Positions 44,403 to 56,723 of a stretch of DNA of 64,000 bases are shown piece after piece (the stretch's first letter is position 1; every line of letters starts with the position of its first letter). The DNA is from an uncultured Megasphaera sp. (GTDB taxonomy: Bacteria > Bacillota > Negativicutes > Veillonellales > Megasphaeraceae): contig NZ_UQBH01000009.1 in assembly GCF_900539295.1 (NCBI RefSeq), positions 1 to 64,000 on the forward strand, read 5' to 3'. Below the pieces are notes generated by a model, which saw only the letters and a program-made list of their open reading frames with translations, was not told where the DNA came from and searched no databases. The position numbers and the translations under genes were made by a program.

Positions 44403-44465
44403 TTTGAGGTCACAGAGAATTTATAAAAATATTTCATGTAAGGATTTACGCTGACTGTCTTCCCC

Positions 44466-45638
44466 TTATTGATCGATGACTTGTTTGACGATGGCAATGG
44501 CTTCTTTCAAGTCATCCCAAGGAATATTTAAAGGCGGCAGGAGACGGACCAAGCCATTGGCCGTGAGGACCAGGACACCTTTTTCGACGCAGCCTTCGAC
44601 AACGTCGCTCAAGTCTTTATCCTTAAGGGCAATGCCGATCATGAGGCCCATGCCGGAAACGTGGTCAACGTGTTGGCACTGTTCCAATTCGTCTTTGACG
44701 TACTGTCCCTTCTTCTGTACTTCTTCCATCAATTCCGGCGTCAGGCGGTCGATGATGGAAATGGCACCGGCCGTGCAAATCGGGTTGCCGCCAAAGGTCG
44801 AGCCGTGGGTATGGTCGGTCAGGGTCTTCTCCGTCGAAGCAGCAAACATGGTGACGCCCAAGGGCAGGCCGCCGCCGATAGCCTTGGCTGTCGATACGAT
44901 ATCCGGTTCAATGCCGTAGCCCATATAGGCATAGAGGTAGCCCGTACGGCCGTTACCGGTCTGGACTTCATCGACGACAATCAGGATGTCATGGGCTTTG
45001 GCATAAGCTGCCACCTCTTTGACAAAATCTTTATCGAGAGGATGGACGCCGCCTTCGCCTTGAACCATTTCCATCATGATGGCGCAGACATTATTCGTTT
45101 CGCACAGTTTTTTGACATCGTCGAAGTTATCCGCTTCGGCGTAGACGAAACCGTCGACGAAGGGTCCGAAATCCTGATGAAGCGAATCCTGGCCGCAGGC
45201 CGTCAGAGTCGCTAAGGTACGGCCGTGGAAGCTGTTTTTCAAGGTGATGATCGTATAGCGGCCGTCGCCGTATTTATCATGAGAATATTTCCGCGCCGTC
45301 TTAATAGCACATTCGTTGGCTTCGGCACCGGAATTGGAGAAGAATACCTTCTTCATCCCCGTCTTTTGGCACAGTTTTTCAGCCAAGATGGTCTGCGGTT
45401 CCGTATAGAAAACGTTTGAAATGTGACTCAGTTTATGGAGCTGCGTTTCCACAGCCTGCGTCCATTCATCGTCACAGACGCCAAAAATATTGACGGCAAT
45501 GCCGGCACTGAGATCGATATATTTTTTCCCGTCGACGTCGTATAAAGTCGCTCCCTTACCGTGATCAAGGACGGCACCGATCCGATTGTAGACGTTGACG
45601 ATATATTCTTTATCAAGAGCTTTATAATCTTCTGCCAT
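44466..45638 (-). CDS. argD: Acetylornithine aminotransferase
   Basis: A 390-residue class III PLP aminotransferase. AAGGAG fixes the start at 45638, although the frame can be opened further with TTG. Motifs: FSNSGAEANECAIKTARKY, NSFHGRT, VDEVQTGNGRTG, and the PLP Lys in VSTAKAIGGGLPLG. It transaminates N-acetylglutamate semialdehyde to N-acetylornithine and may also serve lysine synthesis. It is the last gene of the argC-argB-argD run. Confidence 0.95.
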   Translation of the reverse strand: MAEDYKALDKEYIVNVYNRIGAVLDHGKGATLYDVDGKKYIDLSAGIAVNIFGVCDDEWTQAVETQLHKLSHISNVFYTEPQTILAEKLCQKTGMKKVFFSNSGAEANECAIKTARKYSHDKYGDGRYTIITLKNSFHGRTLATLTACGQDSLHQDFGPFVDGFVYAEADNFDDVKKLCETNNVCAIMMEMVQGEGGVHPLDKDFVKEVAAYAKAHDILIVVDEVQTGNGRTGYLYAYMGYGIEPDIVSTAKAIGGGLPLGVTMFAASTEKTLTDHTHGSTFGGNPICTAGAISIIDRLTPELMEEVQKKGQYVKDELEQCQHVDHVSGMGLMIGIALKDKDLSDVVEGCVEKGVLVLTANGLVRLLPPLNIPWDDLKEAIAIVKQVIDQ

Positions 45639-45694
45639 TGTTTTTATCTCCTTTTTACCCGAATCAGGGCTAACAACCTCTTTCCCCAACAGCC

Positions 45695-46603
45695 TTACTT
45701 TCCTAAGGAATAGTGGCCGACGAACATCGTCCCCAAGCCTTCTTCAGTCAGCATTTCGATGAGGATAGCATGAGGCACCGTGCCGTTGATGATGAACACC
45801 CGCTTGACGCCGGCTTTGATGGCATCGGTGCAGCACTGCACTTTGGGAATCATGCCGCCGGCAATGATTCCGTCCTGCTCTAACTGCCGCGACTGTTCGA
45901 GGGTGATTTCGGTCAACAGCGAATCGGGATCGGACGGATCTTTAAGGACGCCGTCAATATTGGTCATAGACAGCATACATTCGGCGTTAAGGGCCCCGGC
46001 AATCTGAGCGGCGGCCGTATCGGCATTGATGTTGTAGGCCTGGCCTTCCGTATCGGTACCGATTGTCGAGATGACGGGAATGTAGCCTTTATCGAGGTTA
46101 TCTTGAATGATGGACACGTCGACGTCGGTAATGCGGCCCACATAGCCCAGTTCGTCGCTCTGTTTGCGAACTTTAATCATCTGGTCATCGATGCCGCAGA
46201 GGCCGATAGCCTTGCCGCCGATAGAGCCGATGAGGTTAACCAGGTCTTTATTGACCTGACCGGCCAGAACCATTTGGACGACTTTCATCGTGTCTTCGTC
46301 GGTAACCCGCAGGCCGTTGATAAATTTCGAGGCGATGCCGAGCTGATCTAAGGCCGATTTAATATGCGGGCCGCCGCCATGGACGAGGATTACTTTTACC
46401 CCGATGAGGTTCAAGAGGACGATATCCCCCATGACCGACCGCTTCAGGTCTTCATTGATCATGGCATTGCCGCCGTATTTGACGACGACGATTTTCCCGC
46501 TGTATTTTTTAATATATGGCAGAGCATTCATTAAAATTTGTGCCTTTTGGGCATTGGTCACTGCTTTTACATCTTCCGATACGAGATCACTTCTTTTGAA
46601 CAT
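45695..46603 (-). CDS. argB: Acetylglutamate kinase
   Basis: This 302-residue kinase phosphorylates N-acetylglutamate in arginine synthesis. It shows VVVKYGGNAM, LVHGGGPHI, INADTAAAQIAGAL and GGMIPKVQCCTDAI. The N-terminal extension before the first motif, about 35 residues, is typical of the arginine-sensitive long form. It lies between the argJ-like gene and argD. Confidence 0.97.
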   Translation of the reverse strand: MFKRSDLVSEDVKAVTNAQKAQILMNALPYIKKYSGKIVVVKYGGNAMINEDLKRSVMGDIVLLNLIGVKVILVHGGGPHIKSALDQLGIASKFINGLRVTDEDTMKVVQMVLAGQVNKDLVNLIGSIGGKAIGLCGIDDQMIKVRKQSDELGYVGRITDVDVSIIQDNLDKGYIPVISTIGTDTEGQAYNINADTAAAQIAGALNAECMLSMTNIDGVLKDPSDPDSLLTEITLEQSRQLEQDGIIAGGMIPKVQCCTDAIKAGVKRVFIINGTVPHAILIEMLTEEGLGTMFVGHYSLGK

Positions 46604-46621
46604 CTATTGTCTTCCCCCTAT

Positions 46622-47341
46622 TTAACTGCACGCTTTCAAGACATGTTGAAAGCCTAATTTCACCAGTAACGCTTCGATTCCCCCTGCCAACGCATCGTGG
46701 CCGACCAGCTGTGCACCGGCTCCCCCATTGGCCATGACGATGAAGGTGAAATGCTCCGTATCCATATCGGCCTTGACCTGAGTCAAGGCCTTTTCAATCA
46801 TAGACCCGTCGACTGACGCGTCGGTCATGATGACGCATAAGCCGTCACAGTCCGCCGTCCCGTCAGCCGCGATGCCGCTTAAGGCCCCTGAATTTTCTGC
46901 CAGGAAGACCGTTTCAGAAGATACGTCACCGCCGTTGTCGATTACCGCTTCTATGGGCTCGCTATCCGTATCGAGACCGGCCGTCAGATTTTTCAGGCTG
47001 TGAATCAAGAGCGACGGGCGAAAGTACCGGCCCTTAGCCCCGCTGGCGATGAGGGCTACCGAAGCCGGGGCTTCATCGACGCAGGTGCCGACAGCCTGAC
47101 AGACTTCCTCTGAAATTTCAAGGCCGCGCGGTCCGTCAGGAAGGGCCGTCCCATTGTGCAGGACCAGGATTTTTCCGGAACGAGCCGTCATGCCCTGGGG
47201 CGTATCGGTCACGATGGAGCAGTCTCGTCGGCTTACGATCATAGCGACATCCAATTTAACCCGGCTGCTGCATAATCCGCTGTACGTACCGGCAGCCTGA
47301 AATCCTTGCGGTACGCCAAAGCTATCATAAACCTGACTCAT
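46622..47341 (-). CDS. Short ArgJ-like protein lacking the cleavage site
   Basis: A 239-residue protein in the argJ position of an argC-J-B-D operon. Its start (GVPQGFQAAGTYSGLCSSRVKLDVAMIVS) resembles the ArgJ N-terminus, and a later stretch (DVSSETVFLAEN) resembles the second half. Full ArgJ proteins are about 400 residues and cleave themselves at an Ala-Thr-Met-Leu site to expose a catalytic Thr. No such site is visible, and the C-terminal DPNWGR-type segment is also absent. There is no frameshift in the gene. It could be a degenerate ArgJ or a protein with a new role. Confidence 0.6.
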   Translation of the reverse strand: MSQVYDSFGVPQGFQAAGTYSGLCSSRVKLDVAMIVSRRDCSIVTDTPQGMTARSGKILVLHNGTALPDGPRGLEISEEVCQAVGTCVDEAPASVALIASGAKGRYFRPSLLIHSLKNLTAGLDTDSEPIEAVIDNGGDVSSETVFLAENSGALSGIAADGTADCDGLCVIMTDASVDGSMIEKALTQVKADMDTEHFTFIVMANGGAGAQLVGHDALAGGIEALLVKLGFQHVLKACS

Positions 47342-47356
47342 ACTGATTCCACCTTT

Positions 47357-48301
47357 CTAATGTTTTAACTGTAATCCTGTCACGGCATCGATGCCCATCA
47401 TGAGGTTCATGTTCTGGATGGCCGCACCGGAAGCACCCTTGCCCAGGTTATCGAATAAAGACGTGACCATAATGCGCTGGTCATTGCCGGTTACGACGAT
47501 TTCCATATCATCGTAGCCGCTCATTTCATTGGCACTGATGAAGCCGCCCTTGTCGGTCCCGAAATCAAGGACGTGGATGAAGGGGCAGCCGTCATAATGA
47601 TTGGCTAAGATTTCCCAAATGTCCTTGGCCGTGACCTTCTTAGTCAACAGATGGCTGAAGAAAGGAATCATTACTTCCATACCGCTGTAATAGTCGTCGA
47701 CGATGGGTGTAAAGACCGGTTCCTGTTCCAAATGGCAGATGGAAACGACTTCCTTCAAATGCTTATGCTGCTGACTCAGGCCGTATTGGCGCGGTGCCAA
47801 GAGATCGGCGCTTTTATCCCCTTCATACTGACCGATCATCTTCTTGCCGCCGCCGCTGTAGCCGGTCAAGGAAAAGGCCGTCACCGGATAATCGGCCGGT
47901 ACCAATCCCGCTGCCGTCAAGGGCTGCAAAATAGAAATGGCGCCGCTGGCATGGCAGCCCGGATTGCCGACGAAATCGCTCTTAGAAATAGCGGCAGCCT
48001 GTTCCTTCGACAATTCAGGGAAGCCGTAGGTCCAACCCGGCGCCACCCGCCGCCCCGTCGACGTATCGATGATGCGCACCTGGCAGCCTTCTGCCAATTT
48101 GACAGCTTCGGCAGCCGCATCGTCAGGAAGGCAAAGGAAAACGATATCGGCAGCTTTCATGCAGGCGCGGATGGCATCGGGGGCCTTGCGGTTTTCGTCA
48201 GCGATGGGAATCAATTCGATATCCTGACGATGGCTGAGGCGTTCATGAATCCGAAGACCCGTCGTTCCTTCATGTCCATCTATAAATACTTTCGTTTTCA
48301 C
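47357..48301 (-). CDS. argC: N-acetyl-gamma-glutamyl-phosphate reductase, short form
   Basis: A 314-residue enzyme reducing acetylglutamyl phosphate. The NAD(P) loop FIDGHEGTTGLRI and the catalytic Cys in VGNPGCHASG are seen, with FSLTGYSGGGKKMI. Length and sequence match the type 2 ArgC (about 310 residues). It is the first gene of the arg run and lies directly behind ARG boxes and a consensus promoter. Confidence 0.95.
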   Translation of the reverse strand: MKTKVFIDGHEGTTGLRIHERLSHRQDIELIPIADENRKAPDAIRACMKAADIVFLCLPDDAAAEAVKLAEGCQVRIIDTSTGRRVAPGWTYGFPELSKEQAAAISKSDFVGNPGCHASGAISILQPLTAAGLVPADYPVTAFSLTGYSGGGKKMIGQYEGDKSADLLAPRQYGLSQQHKHLKEVVSICHLEQEPVFTPIVDDYYSGMEVMIPFFSHLLTKKVTAKDIWEILANHYDGCPFIHVLDFGTDKGGFISANEMSGYDDMEIVVTGNDQRIMVTSLFDNLGKGASGAAIQNMNLMMGIDAVTGLQLKH

Positions 48302-48347
48302 AATGCATCACTCCTAAAAAAAACTAGCTTATACCTTGGTGTTCTAT

Positions 48348-48389
48348 TGAATTTTAATTCATTATAGTTGAATTAAAATGTTTTGTCAA
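48348..48389 (-). promoter_or_regulatory. argC promoter overlapped by ARG boxes
   Basis: On the minus strand TTGACA (48384-48389), 17 bases, TATAAT (48361-48366). A perfect ARG-box palindrome TGAATTTTAATTCA lies at 48348-48361 and a weaker half (TGAATTAAAATG) at 48369-48380, one on each side of the -10. ArgR with arginine would block it. Confidence 0.9.
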
Positions 48390-48421
48390 TAATTTATGCA
48401 TTGTATTTAAATAATTATTAA

Positions 48422-49315
48422 TCATTCTTTACTTGCAGATTCGGTCTCTCCTTGAAATACCAGTCGTGCTCCCTGTCCGTCGGCCTGCAGTAGCATCGTC
48501 ATTCCATAAGGCAGGAAGGCCTTATTCACAGTATGCCCTACAGGCAGTCCTTTCAGGGTCGGTTTTCCGGCTAAACGAGCATAATAATCCAGGACTTCTT
48601 CCGTCGTAAAGTCTCCGGAATCATGAGGGCTATCGGTGAAATCCCCATAGGCAATGGCTGAAACCCGTGATAAGAGACCGCTTTGCCAGAGCTGATTCAT
48701 CATGCGGTCGATGCGGTAGGAACTTTCACCCGTATCTTCGAGCACTAAAATACACCCTGTGCCGTCGAGGGCATAGGGTGTACCGACGAGAGAGGCAATG
48801 ATTGACAAGTTACCGCCTACGACAGGTCCTTCAGCCGTGCCGGCAATGACCGTCGTGAGCTTCCGCCCCGGCGGCAGGGCAAGGGCCCCTTGCCAATGAT
48901 CGTCTGCCAGGCCGTTAAACAGTTGACTCTTTGTATAATCATTCGCGCCGCCCAAGGTGACCATCAAGGGTCCGTTGGCCGTAACTAAACGGCATTTTTC
49001 CCACAAGGCCACTTGGAGGGCCGTAATGTCACTGAAACCGACGACCCATTTCGGATGAGCCGCGATGTATTCGTAATCGAGCTTATCGAGGACGCGGGCC
49101 GAGCCGTAACCGCCGTTAAGGCAGATAATAGCCTTTACGTCATCGTCATGGAATAAGGCATTGATATCTCGGGCTCGAGCTTCATCAGTTCCGGAAAAGT
49201 AGCCGTAGGCACCGGACGCCGTCGGCATCATCTTTACCCGATAGCCGGCCTGTTCAAGGCGGGCGACGGCCCTTGAAATATCCAGTCCCTCTGAATGAGT
49301 AGCCGGTGCCGCCAC
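48422..49315 (-). CDS. LD-carboxypeptidase (peptidase S66)
   Basis: About 297 residues from the GTG at 49315. S66 blocks are present: AICLNGGYGSARVL, GFSDITALQ (near the catalytic Ser), VVGGNLSIIASLVGT, ILVLEDTGESSYRIDRM and GLPVGHT. It trims D-Ala from wall tetrapeptides. The usual N-terminal phrase LKPGDAVGVAAPAT continues upstream of 49315 to about 49370 in the same frame, but no ATG, GTG or TTG exists there. The GGGGGAG inside the end of the preceding gene sits close to that extension. A rare start codon or a sequence difference is possible, so the 5' end is uncertain. Confidence 0.85.
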   Translation of the reverse strand: MAAPATHSEGLDISRAVARLEQAGYRVKMMPTASGAYGYFSGTDEARARDINALFHDDDVKAIICLNGGYGSARVLDKLDYEYIAAHPKWVVGFSDITALQVALWEKCRLVTANGPLMVTLGGANDYTKSQLFNGLADDHWQGALALPPGRKLTTVIAGTAEGPVVGGNLSIIASLVGTPYALDGTGCILVLEDTGESSYRIDRMMNQLWQSGLLSRVSAIAYGDFTDSPHDSGDFTTEEVLDYYARLAGKPTLKGLPVGHTVNKAFLPYGMTMLLQADGQGARLVFQGETESASKE

Positions 49316-49371
49316 GCCGACAGCATCACCGGGTTTCAGCGCCGCCGGGATGTGAACGGCTCTTTCCGAAC

Positions 49372-49845
49372 TTACTCCCCCTTGTAATAGCGCTCCATTC
49401 CCTGGGCATAGCCGTAGTCATCGTTTAAATACTGGCCCGTTTTCTGGCGATAACAGAGGTTTACCGTCACGAAGTCGGCAATATCCTTATGCTTCAGCTG
49501 TTTCTTCCTCATGGGAATTTCCAGCCAGGTATTCGTCGAATCATTGTAGATCCAAGCCTGGCCGCGGAAAATCTTGTACGTCAAGGTATAGGTTCCTTCG
49601 ATGCGTCCGGAATCTTCCGGCGAGCGGAATTGATTGACCTTAAAGATCCAGCCCTGTCCATTGTCCTTAATGGTCTCTAAGGAGCTGAGGTCGACGTACA
49701 TTTCATAGCCCATACCAAAGTTGATGGGCCGGTAGCTGCTGTTAGCGGCCAAGGGACTGTTAAAGAAGGCCTGAGCCCCAAAGATACTGCCAAAAGTCAG
49801 GGCCGCGCCAAAAGTCACGGTCATTAAGCTTTGCTTCAAATTCAT
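49372..49845 (-). CDS. Secreted protein of unknown function
   Basis: About 157 residues from the ATG at 49845, which has AAAGG nine bases upstream. A signal peptide (MNLKQSLMTVTFGAALTFGSIFGAQA) precedes a small soluble domain with MYVDLSSLETI and WIFKVNQFRSPEDSG. This is reminiscent of small surface-adhesin-E-like secreted domains common in Negativicutes, but I cannot name a function. Its end carries the ribosome binding site that may serve the LD-carboxypeptidase. Confidence 0.7.
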   Translation of the reverse strand: MNLKQSLMTVTFGAALTFGSIFGAQAFFNSPLAANSSYRPINFGMGYEMYVDLSSLETIKDNGQGWIFKVNQFRSPEDSGRIEGTYTLTYKIFRGQAWIYNDSTNTWLEIPMRKKQLKHKDIADFVTVNLCYRQKTGQYLNDDYGYAQGMERYYKGE

Positions 49846-49943
49846 GTTCATCATCCTTTCTGTAATTACGTTCATTATAGCATAATTTACACGGCAAAAG
49901 CCGCCTCATGAAGGGTCGATCATATCAAAACTGCCGTCATAAA

Positions 49944-49982
49944 CCAAAAGAAGTCCCCCATGATTCATGAGAGACTTCTTTC
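49944..49982 (-). terminator. Terminator of the pyr-car operon
   Basis: On the minus strand AAAGAAGTC pairs with GACTTCTTT (inner arms CATGA/TCATG), followed by TTTTGG. It lies about 30 bases after the carB stop. Confidence 0.75.
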
Positions 49983-50013
49983 ATAATCAGACAAACTCCG
50001 TGTCTGTGAAAAC

Positions 50014-53217
<3,204 letters not shown>

Positions 53218-53218
53218 G

Positions 53219-54280
53219 TTATTTTTCCTCCATCATCTTGACGAATTGTGTAAACAAATACAGATTGTCCGTCGGTCCCGGCGAGGCTTCCGGATGGTAC
53301 TGGACGCACATGATGTTCTGGGACGGAACTTCAAAACCTTCAAGGGTATTGTCATGGAGGTTGCGGTGGGTAATGACGACTTCATCCTTCGGAAGAGAGT
53401 CTTCGTCGATGATGTAGCCGTGATTCTGAGATGTAATGTAGACCCGGCCCGTGCGGATATCTTTGACCGGATGGTTAGAACCGCGATGGCCGAAGGTCAG
53501 TTTGCGGCTCTTGCCGCCGAGGGCCAGGCCGATGAGCTGCAGGCCCAGGCAGATGCCGAAAATCGGTTTCTTGCCCATGAGCTGTTTGACCGTATCGATG
53601 ATGTCGGGAATATCTTTCGGGTCGCCGGGGCCGTTGCTGAGGAAGATGCCGTCTGGATTGACAGCCAACACGTCTTCAGCTTTGGTGGTAGCCGGGAAAA
53701 TCGTCAAGCGGCAGTCGTTATTGACCAGTTCGCGCAGGATATTTCCCTTTGCACCGTAATCCATAACGGCTACATGATAGCGGCCGTCGCCCATGTGCTT
53801 GATTTCCCGCGTCGAAACCCGTTTTACGAGCTGCGTTTCAAGAGGCGTATCAAAGAGTTCTTTGACAGCGCTTTCTTCCATCGTTTCCGGTACGATGACG
53901 CCTTTCATGACCCCCTGGCTGCGGATAGCCCGGGTAATGGCACGCGTATCGACGCCGTAGAGGCAGGGGATGTGGTGTGTCATAATAAAGGTAGACAGCT
54001 GGCCTTCATTTTGCCAGTTGCTCGGTTCTTCACAGAGTTCACTGACAATGAAGCCGGCAGCGTAAGGGCGGTCAGCCTGTTCGATTTCATGGAACAAGCC
54101 GTAATTGCCGATAATCGGATAGGTCAGGGTAATGATCTGTCCGGCATAAGACGGATCCGTAAAGGTTTCCTGATAGCCTGTCATGCCTGTATTGAAGACG
54201 ACTTCACCGACAGCCGGTTCGTCCATCAGCATATTGCCGTAAAATTTCTGTCCGTTCTCTAATATGAGGACACCTTTCAT
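53219..54280 (-). CDS. carA: Carbamoyl-phosphate synthase small subunit
   Basis: The 353-residue glutaminase subunit. The catalytic Cys is in [17 protein letters not shown], and the His/Glu in YHPEASPGP. It supplies ammonia to CarB. The start shares one base with the pyrC stop (TAATG), so it is translationally coupled. Confidence 0.98.
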   Translation of the reverse strand: MKGVLILENGQKFYGNMLMDEPAVGEVVFNTGMTGYQETFTDPSYAGQIITLTYPIIGNYGLFHEIEQADRPYAAGFIVSELCEEPSNWQNEGQLSTFIMTHHIPCLYGVDTRAITRAIRSQGVMKGVIVPETMEESAVKELFDTPLETQLVKRVSTREIKHMGDGRYHVAVMDYGAKGNILRELVNNDCRLTIFPATTKAEDVLAVNPDGIFLSNGPGDPKDIPDIIDTVKQLMGKKPIFGICLGLQLIGLALGGKSRKLTFGHRGSNHPVKDIRTGRVYITSQNHGYIIDEDSLPKDEVVITHRNLHDNTLEGFEVPSQNIMCVQYHPEASPGPTDNLYLFTQFVKMMEEK

Positions 54281-55575
54281 TATAAAACCTCCCCGTTTTT
54301 CATCACAAATTTACCATTTACGATGGCAGCTGCCGCCTTCCCCTTGAAGATCATTTCATCAAAAGGAGTCGACTTTCCCTTGGAATAGAATTTCGAGGAA
54401 TCTACTGTCCATTCTTTATCGAGATCAAGAATCGTTAAATCGGCATCTTTACCCGGTGCAATGACGCCGGCATCGAGGCCGAGGATTTTGGCCTGGGCCG
54501 TCGACATGACATTGACCATAGTCATGAGGTCGATGATGCCCGTATGGTATAAATGAGTCAGCATGGCGCCGACACTCGTTTCAAGACCTACGAAACCGCT
54601 GGGGGCCAAATTGAATTCCTGGTCCTTTTCTTCCCATTCATGGGGCGCATGGTCGGTAACGACAGCATCGATGGTACCGTCTACCAGGCCTTCGACGCAG
54701 GCATCGCGGTGGATGTCCGAGCGGATCGGCGGATTCATTTTATAGCGCGTTTCAAAGGTCCGCAGAGCTTCATCGGTAAAGATGAGGTGCTGCGGCGTGA
54801 CTTCTGCCGTGACCTTAACGCCCCGCTTTTTAGCTTGGCGAACGAGGTCGACGGCGTTCTTGGTGCTGATGTGGGCGATGTGGACCGGCGTCCCCGTCGC
54901 TTCGGCAAGGAAGATATCGCGGGCAACGGCGATATCTTCAGCAACAGCCGGGCGGCCTTTCATGCCCAGTTCGTTCGATACGACGCCTTCGTGCATATTG
55001 CCGCCTTCGATAAGATTGTCATCTTCGCAGTGGTCGATGATAATCTTATGGAACATGCTGGCATATTCCATAGCTTTACGCATAAAGTCGGAATTTTCAA
55101 CGTAGTGGCCGTCATCGGAAAAGGCGACGACCCCTTCTTTGGCCATGGCCCCCATAGCCGACAGTTCTTTCCCCTGTTGGCCCTTAGAAATGGCACCGAT
55201 GATTTCGACTTTAACTTTTGCTTCCCGTTCAATCTTATACTTCAAGCCGTCGACAATGATGGCCGAATCGATGACCGGTTTCGTATTCGGCATGGTGGCG
55301 ACGCGGGTAATGCCGCCGGCAGCCGCTGCCTTGGTCCCCGTTTCAATCGTTTCCTTGCCCGACTGGCCGGGCTGACGGAGATGGACATGCATATCGATAA
55401 AGCCCGGTGCTACGACGAGGCCCGAAGCGTCGAAAACTTCTTCGGCGCTGTCCGCTGCCAGGTTGGCACCGACTTCTTTAATTTTTCCATTTTCAATGAG
55501 AATATCGCAAATTTCATCCTGCTGCATGGCCGGATTGATAACTCTGCCGCCTTTAACGAGTAATGTCAACGTCAT
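54280..55575 (-). CDS. pyrC: Dihydroorotase
   Basis: This 431-residue zinc amidohydrolase cyclises carbamoyl aspartate. The metal motif is in GFIDMHVHLRQPG; further ligands are in HCEDDNLIEGG, HIAHISTKNAV and VTDHAPHEWEEK. The start overlaps the pyrB end by 23 bases, with GGGAGG inside pyrB. Type I, long form. Confidence 0.97.
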   Translation of the reverse strand: MTLTLLVKGGRVINPAMQQDEICDILIENGKIKEVGANLAADSAEEVFDASGLVVAPGFIDMHVHLRQPGQSGKETIETGTKAAAAGGITRVATMPNTKPVIDSAIIVDGLKYKIEREAKVKVEIIGAISKGQQGKELSAMGAMAKEGVVAFSDDGHYVENSDFMRKAMEYASMFHKIIIDHCEDDNLIEGGNMHEGVVSNELGMKGRPAVAEDIAVARDIFLAEATGTPVHIAHISTKNAVDLVRQAKKRGVKVTAEVTPQHLIFTDEALRTFETRYKMNPPIRSDIHRDACVEGLVDGTIDAVVTDHAPHEWEEKDQEFNLAPSGFVGLETSVGAMLTHLYHTGIIDLMTMVNVMSTAQAKILGLDAGVIAPGKDADLTILDLDKEWTVDSSKFYSKGKSTPFDEMIFKGKAAAAIVNGKFVMKNGEVL

Positions 55576-56497
55576 CGCCTCCCATAATAGTCAGATATAA
55601 TACGGCCATGCGGACGGATACGCCATTCATGACCTGTTCCTGAATCGAAGAGTAATCACTGTAGCAGACGTCGGAATCGATTTCAACGCCGCGGTTCATC
55701 GGGCCCGGGTGAAGGACCAGGACGTCGTCTTTCGCCCATTTGAGGCGATCCTTCTTGATGCCAAACAGCGAATTATATTCGCCGGCGCTGGGGAAGAATC
55801 CGATGCCCTGGCGTTCCTTCTGGATGCGCAGGACGTTGATGACGTCGGCATCCTGAAGGGCTTCCTTCAAGTCGTAATGGACGGTGACGCCCATGGCTTC
55901 CAATTCCGGCTGGAGCAGCGTCCGCGGACCGACGAGGTGAACGTCTGCCCCCATCGTCTTGAGACCGTAAATATTGGATCGTGCTACGCGGCCGTGGTCG
56001 ATATCACCGACGATGACCACTTTAAGGCCTTCGATGCAGCCTTTTACTTCCTGAATGGTGAACATGTCGAGGAGACCCTGCGTCGGGTGTTCGTGCGCTC
56101 CGTCACCGGCATTGATGATGATCGGATCGACGCAGCGCTTGGCAAAGCTCGGCGAACCTTCCTGTTTCTGACGCATGACGATGGCGTCGACACCCATAGC
56201 CGTTACCGTAAGCAGGGTATCACGGAAGCTTTCCCCTTTTTGAATGGAACTTCCGCGGGGCGTGAAATTGATGACATCGGCACCGAGATACTTGGCAGCC
56301 ATTTCAAAAGAACCGCGGGTACGAGTACTCGGTTCCCAAAACATGTTGACCACCGATTTGCCTTTGAGCAAGGACAATTTCTTATTGTCGCTCTTGACGA
56401 CGGCCTTCATCTTTTTCGCTACCCGCAAGATCAACTCAATTTCTTCCCTTGGCACTCCCTGGAGTCCCAACAGGCTCTTGCCCTGTATATTAACCAT
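55553..56497 (-). CDS. pyrB: Aspartate carbamoyltransferase catalytic subunit
   Basis: About 314 residues from 56497, with AAGGAGG upstream. The carbamoyl phosphate loop is FWEPSTRTRGSFEMAAKYLG; further sites are GDGAHEHPTQGLLD and LHPGPMNRG. It condenses carbamoyl phosphate with aspartate. There is no pyrI gene beside it. It is the first gene of the pyrimidine operon, behind a PyrR-type attenuator. Confidence 0.97.
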   Translation of the reverse strand: MVNIQGKSLLGLQGVPREEIELILRVAKKMKAVVKSDNKKLSLLKGKSVVNMFWEPSTRTRGSFEMAAKYLGADVINFTPRGSSIQKGESFRDTLLTVTAMGVDAIVMRQKQEGSPSFAKRCVDPIIINAGDGAHEHPTQGLLDMFTIQEVKGCIEGLKVVIVGDIDHGRVARSNIYGLKTMGADVHLVGPRTLLQPELEAMGVTVHYDLKEALQDADVINVLRIQKERQGIGFFPSAGEYNSLFGIKKDRLKWAKDDVLVLHPGPMNRGVEIDSDVCYSDYSSIQEQVMNGVSVRMAVLYLTIMGGDDVDITR

Positions 56498-56510
56498 CGA
56501 ATCCTCCTTG

Positions 56511-56600
56511 AAAAAAAAGACCTCTGCCGCAGGGCAAAGGTCATATTCTAAGCATGGCAAAATATGTCCCTTTGTAGCCTCTCCGGACTATATTAAAGGT
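56511..56600 (-). promoter_or_regulatory. PyrR-type attenuator of the pyr operon
   Basis: On the minus strand AGTCCGGAGAGGCTACAAAGGG (about 56569-56590, quoted in two overlapping parts AGTCCGGAGAGGCT and GGCTACAAAGGG) matches the PyrR binding loop. A terminator follows (GACCTTTGCC with GGCAGAGGTC, eight T, 56511-56542). UMP-bound PyrR should promote termination. pyrR itself is not in the window. Confidence 0.88.
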
Positions 56601-56658
56601 ACAAGCTAGAAGTATAAGAATCACACAGTCTCACGGGACTGTCGTATATTCTCTATCT

Positions 56659-56687
56659 ATTTTATCGACCATAGCCTATAAAGTCAA
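56659..56687 (-). promoter_or_regulatory. Promoter of the pyrB operon
   Basis: TTGACT (56682-56687), 17 bases, TAAAAT (56659-56664) on the minus strand. Confidence 0.75.
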
Positions 56688-56723
56688 GAAATTTTTCACT
56701 TTCTTCTATAAAGCCGGCTTTTT

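Noticed and set aside
44267..44497. 76-codon frame between argD and the ornithine decarboxylase, a possible regulatory leader peptide
   Set aside because: It overlaps the argD end and the hairpin after it, and it has no convincing ribosome binding site; the decarboxylase promoter lies inside it.
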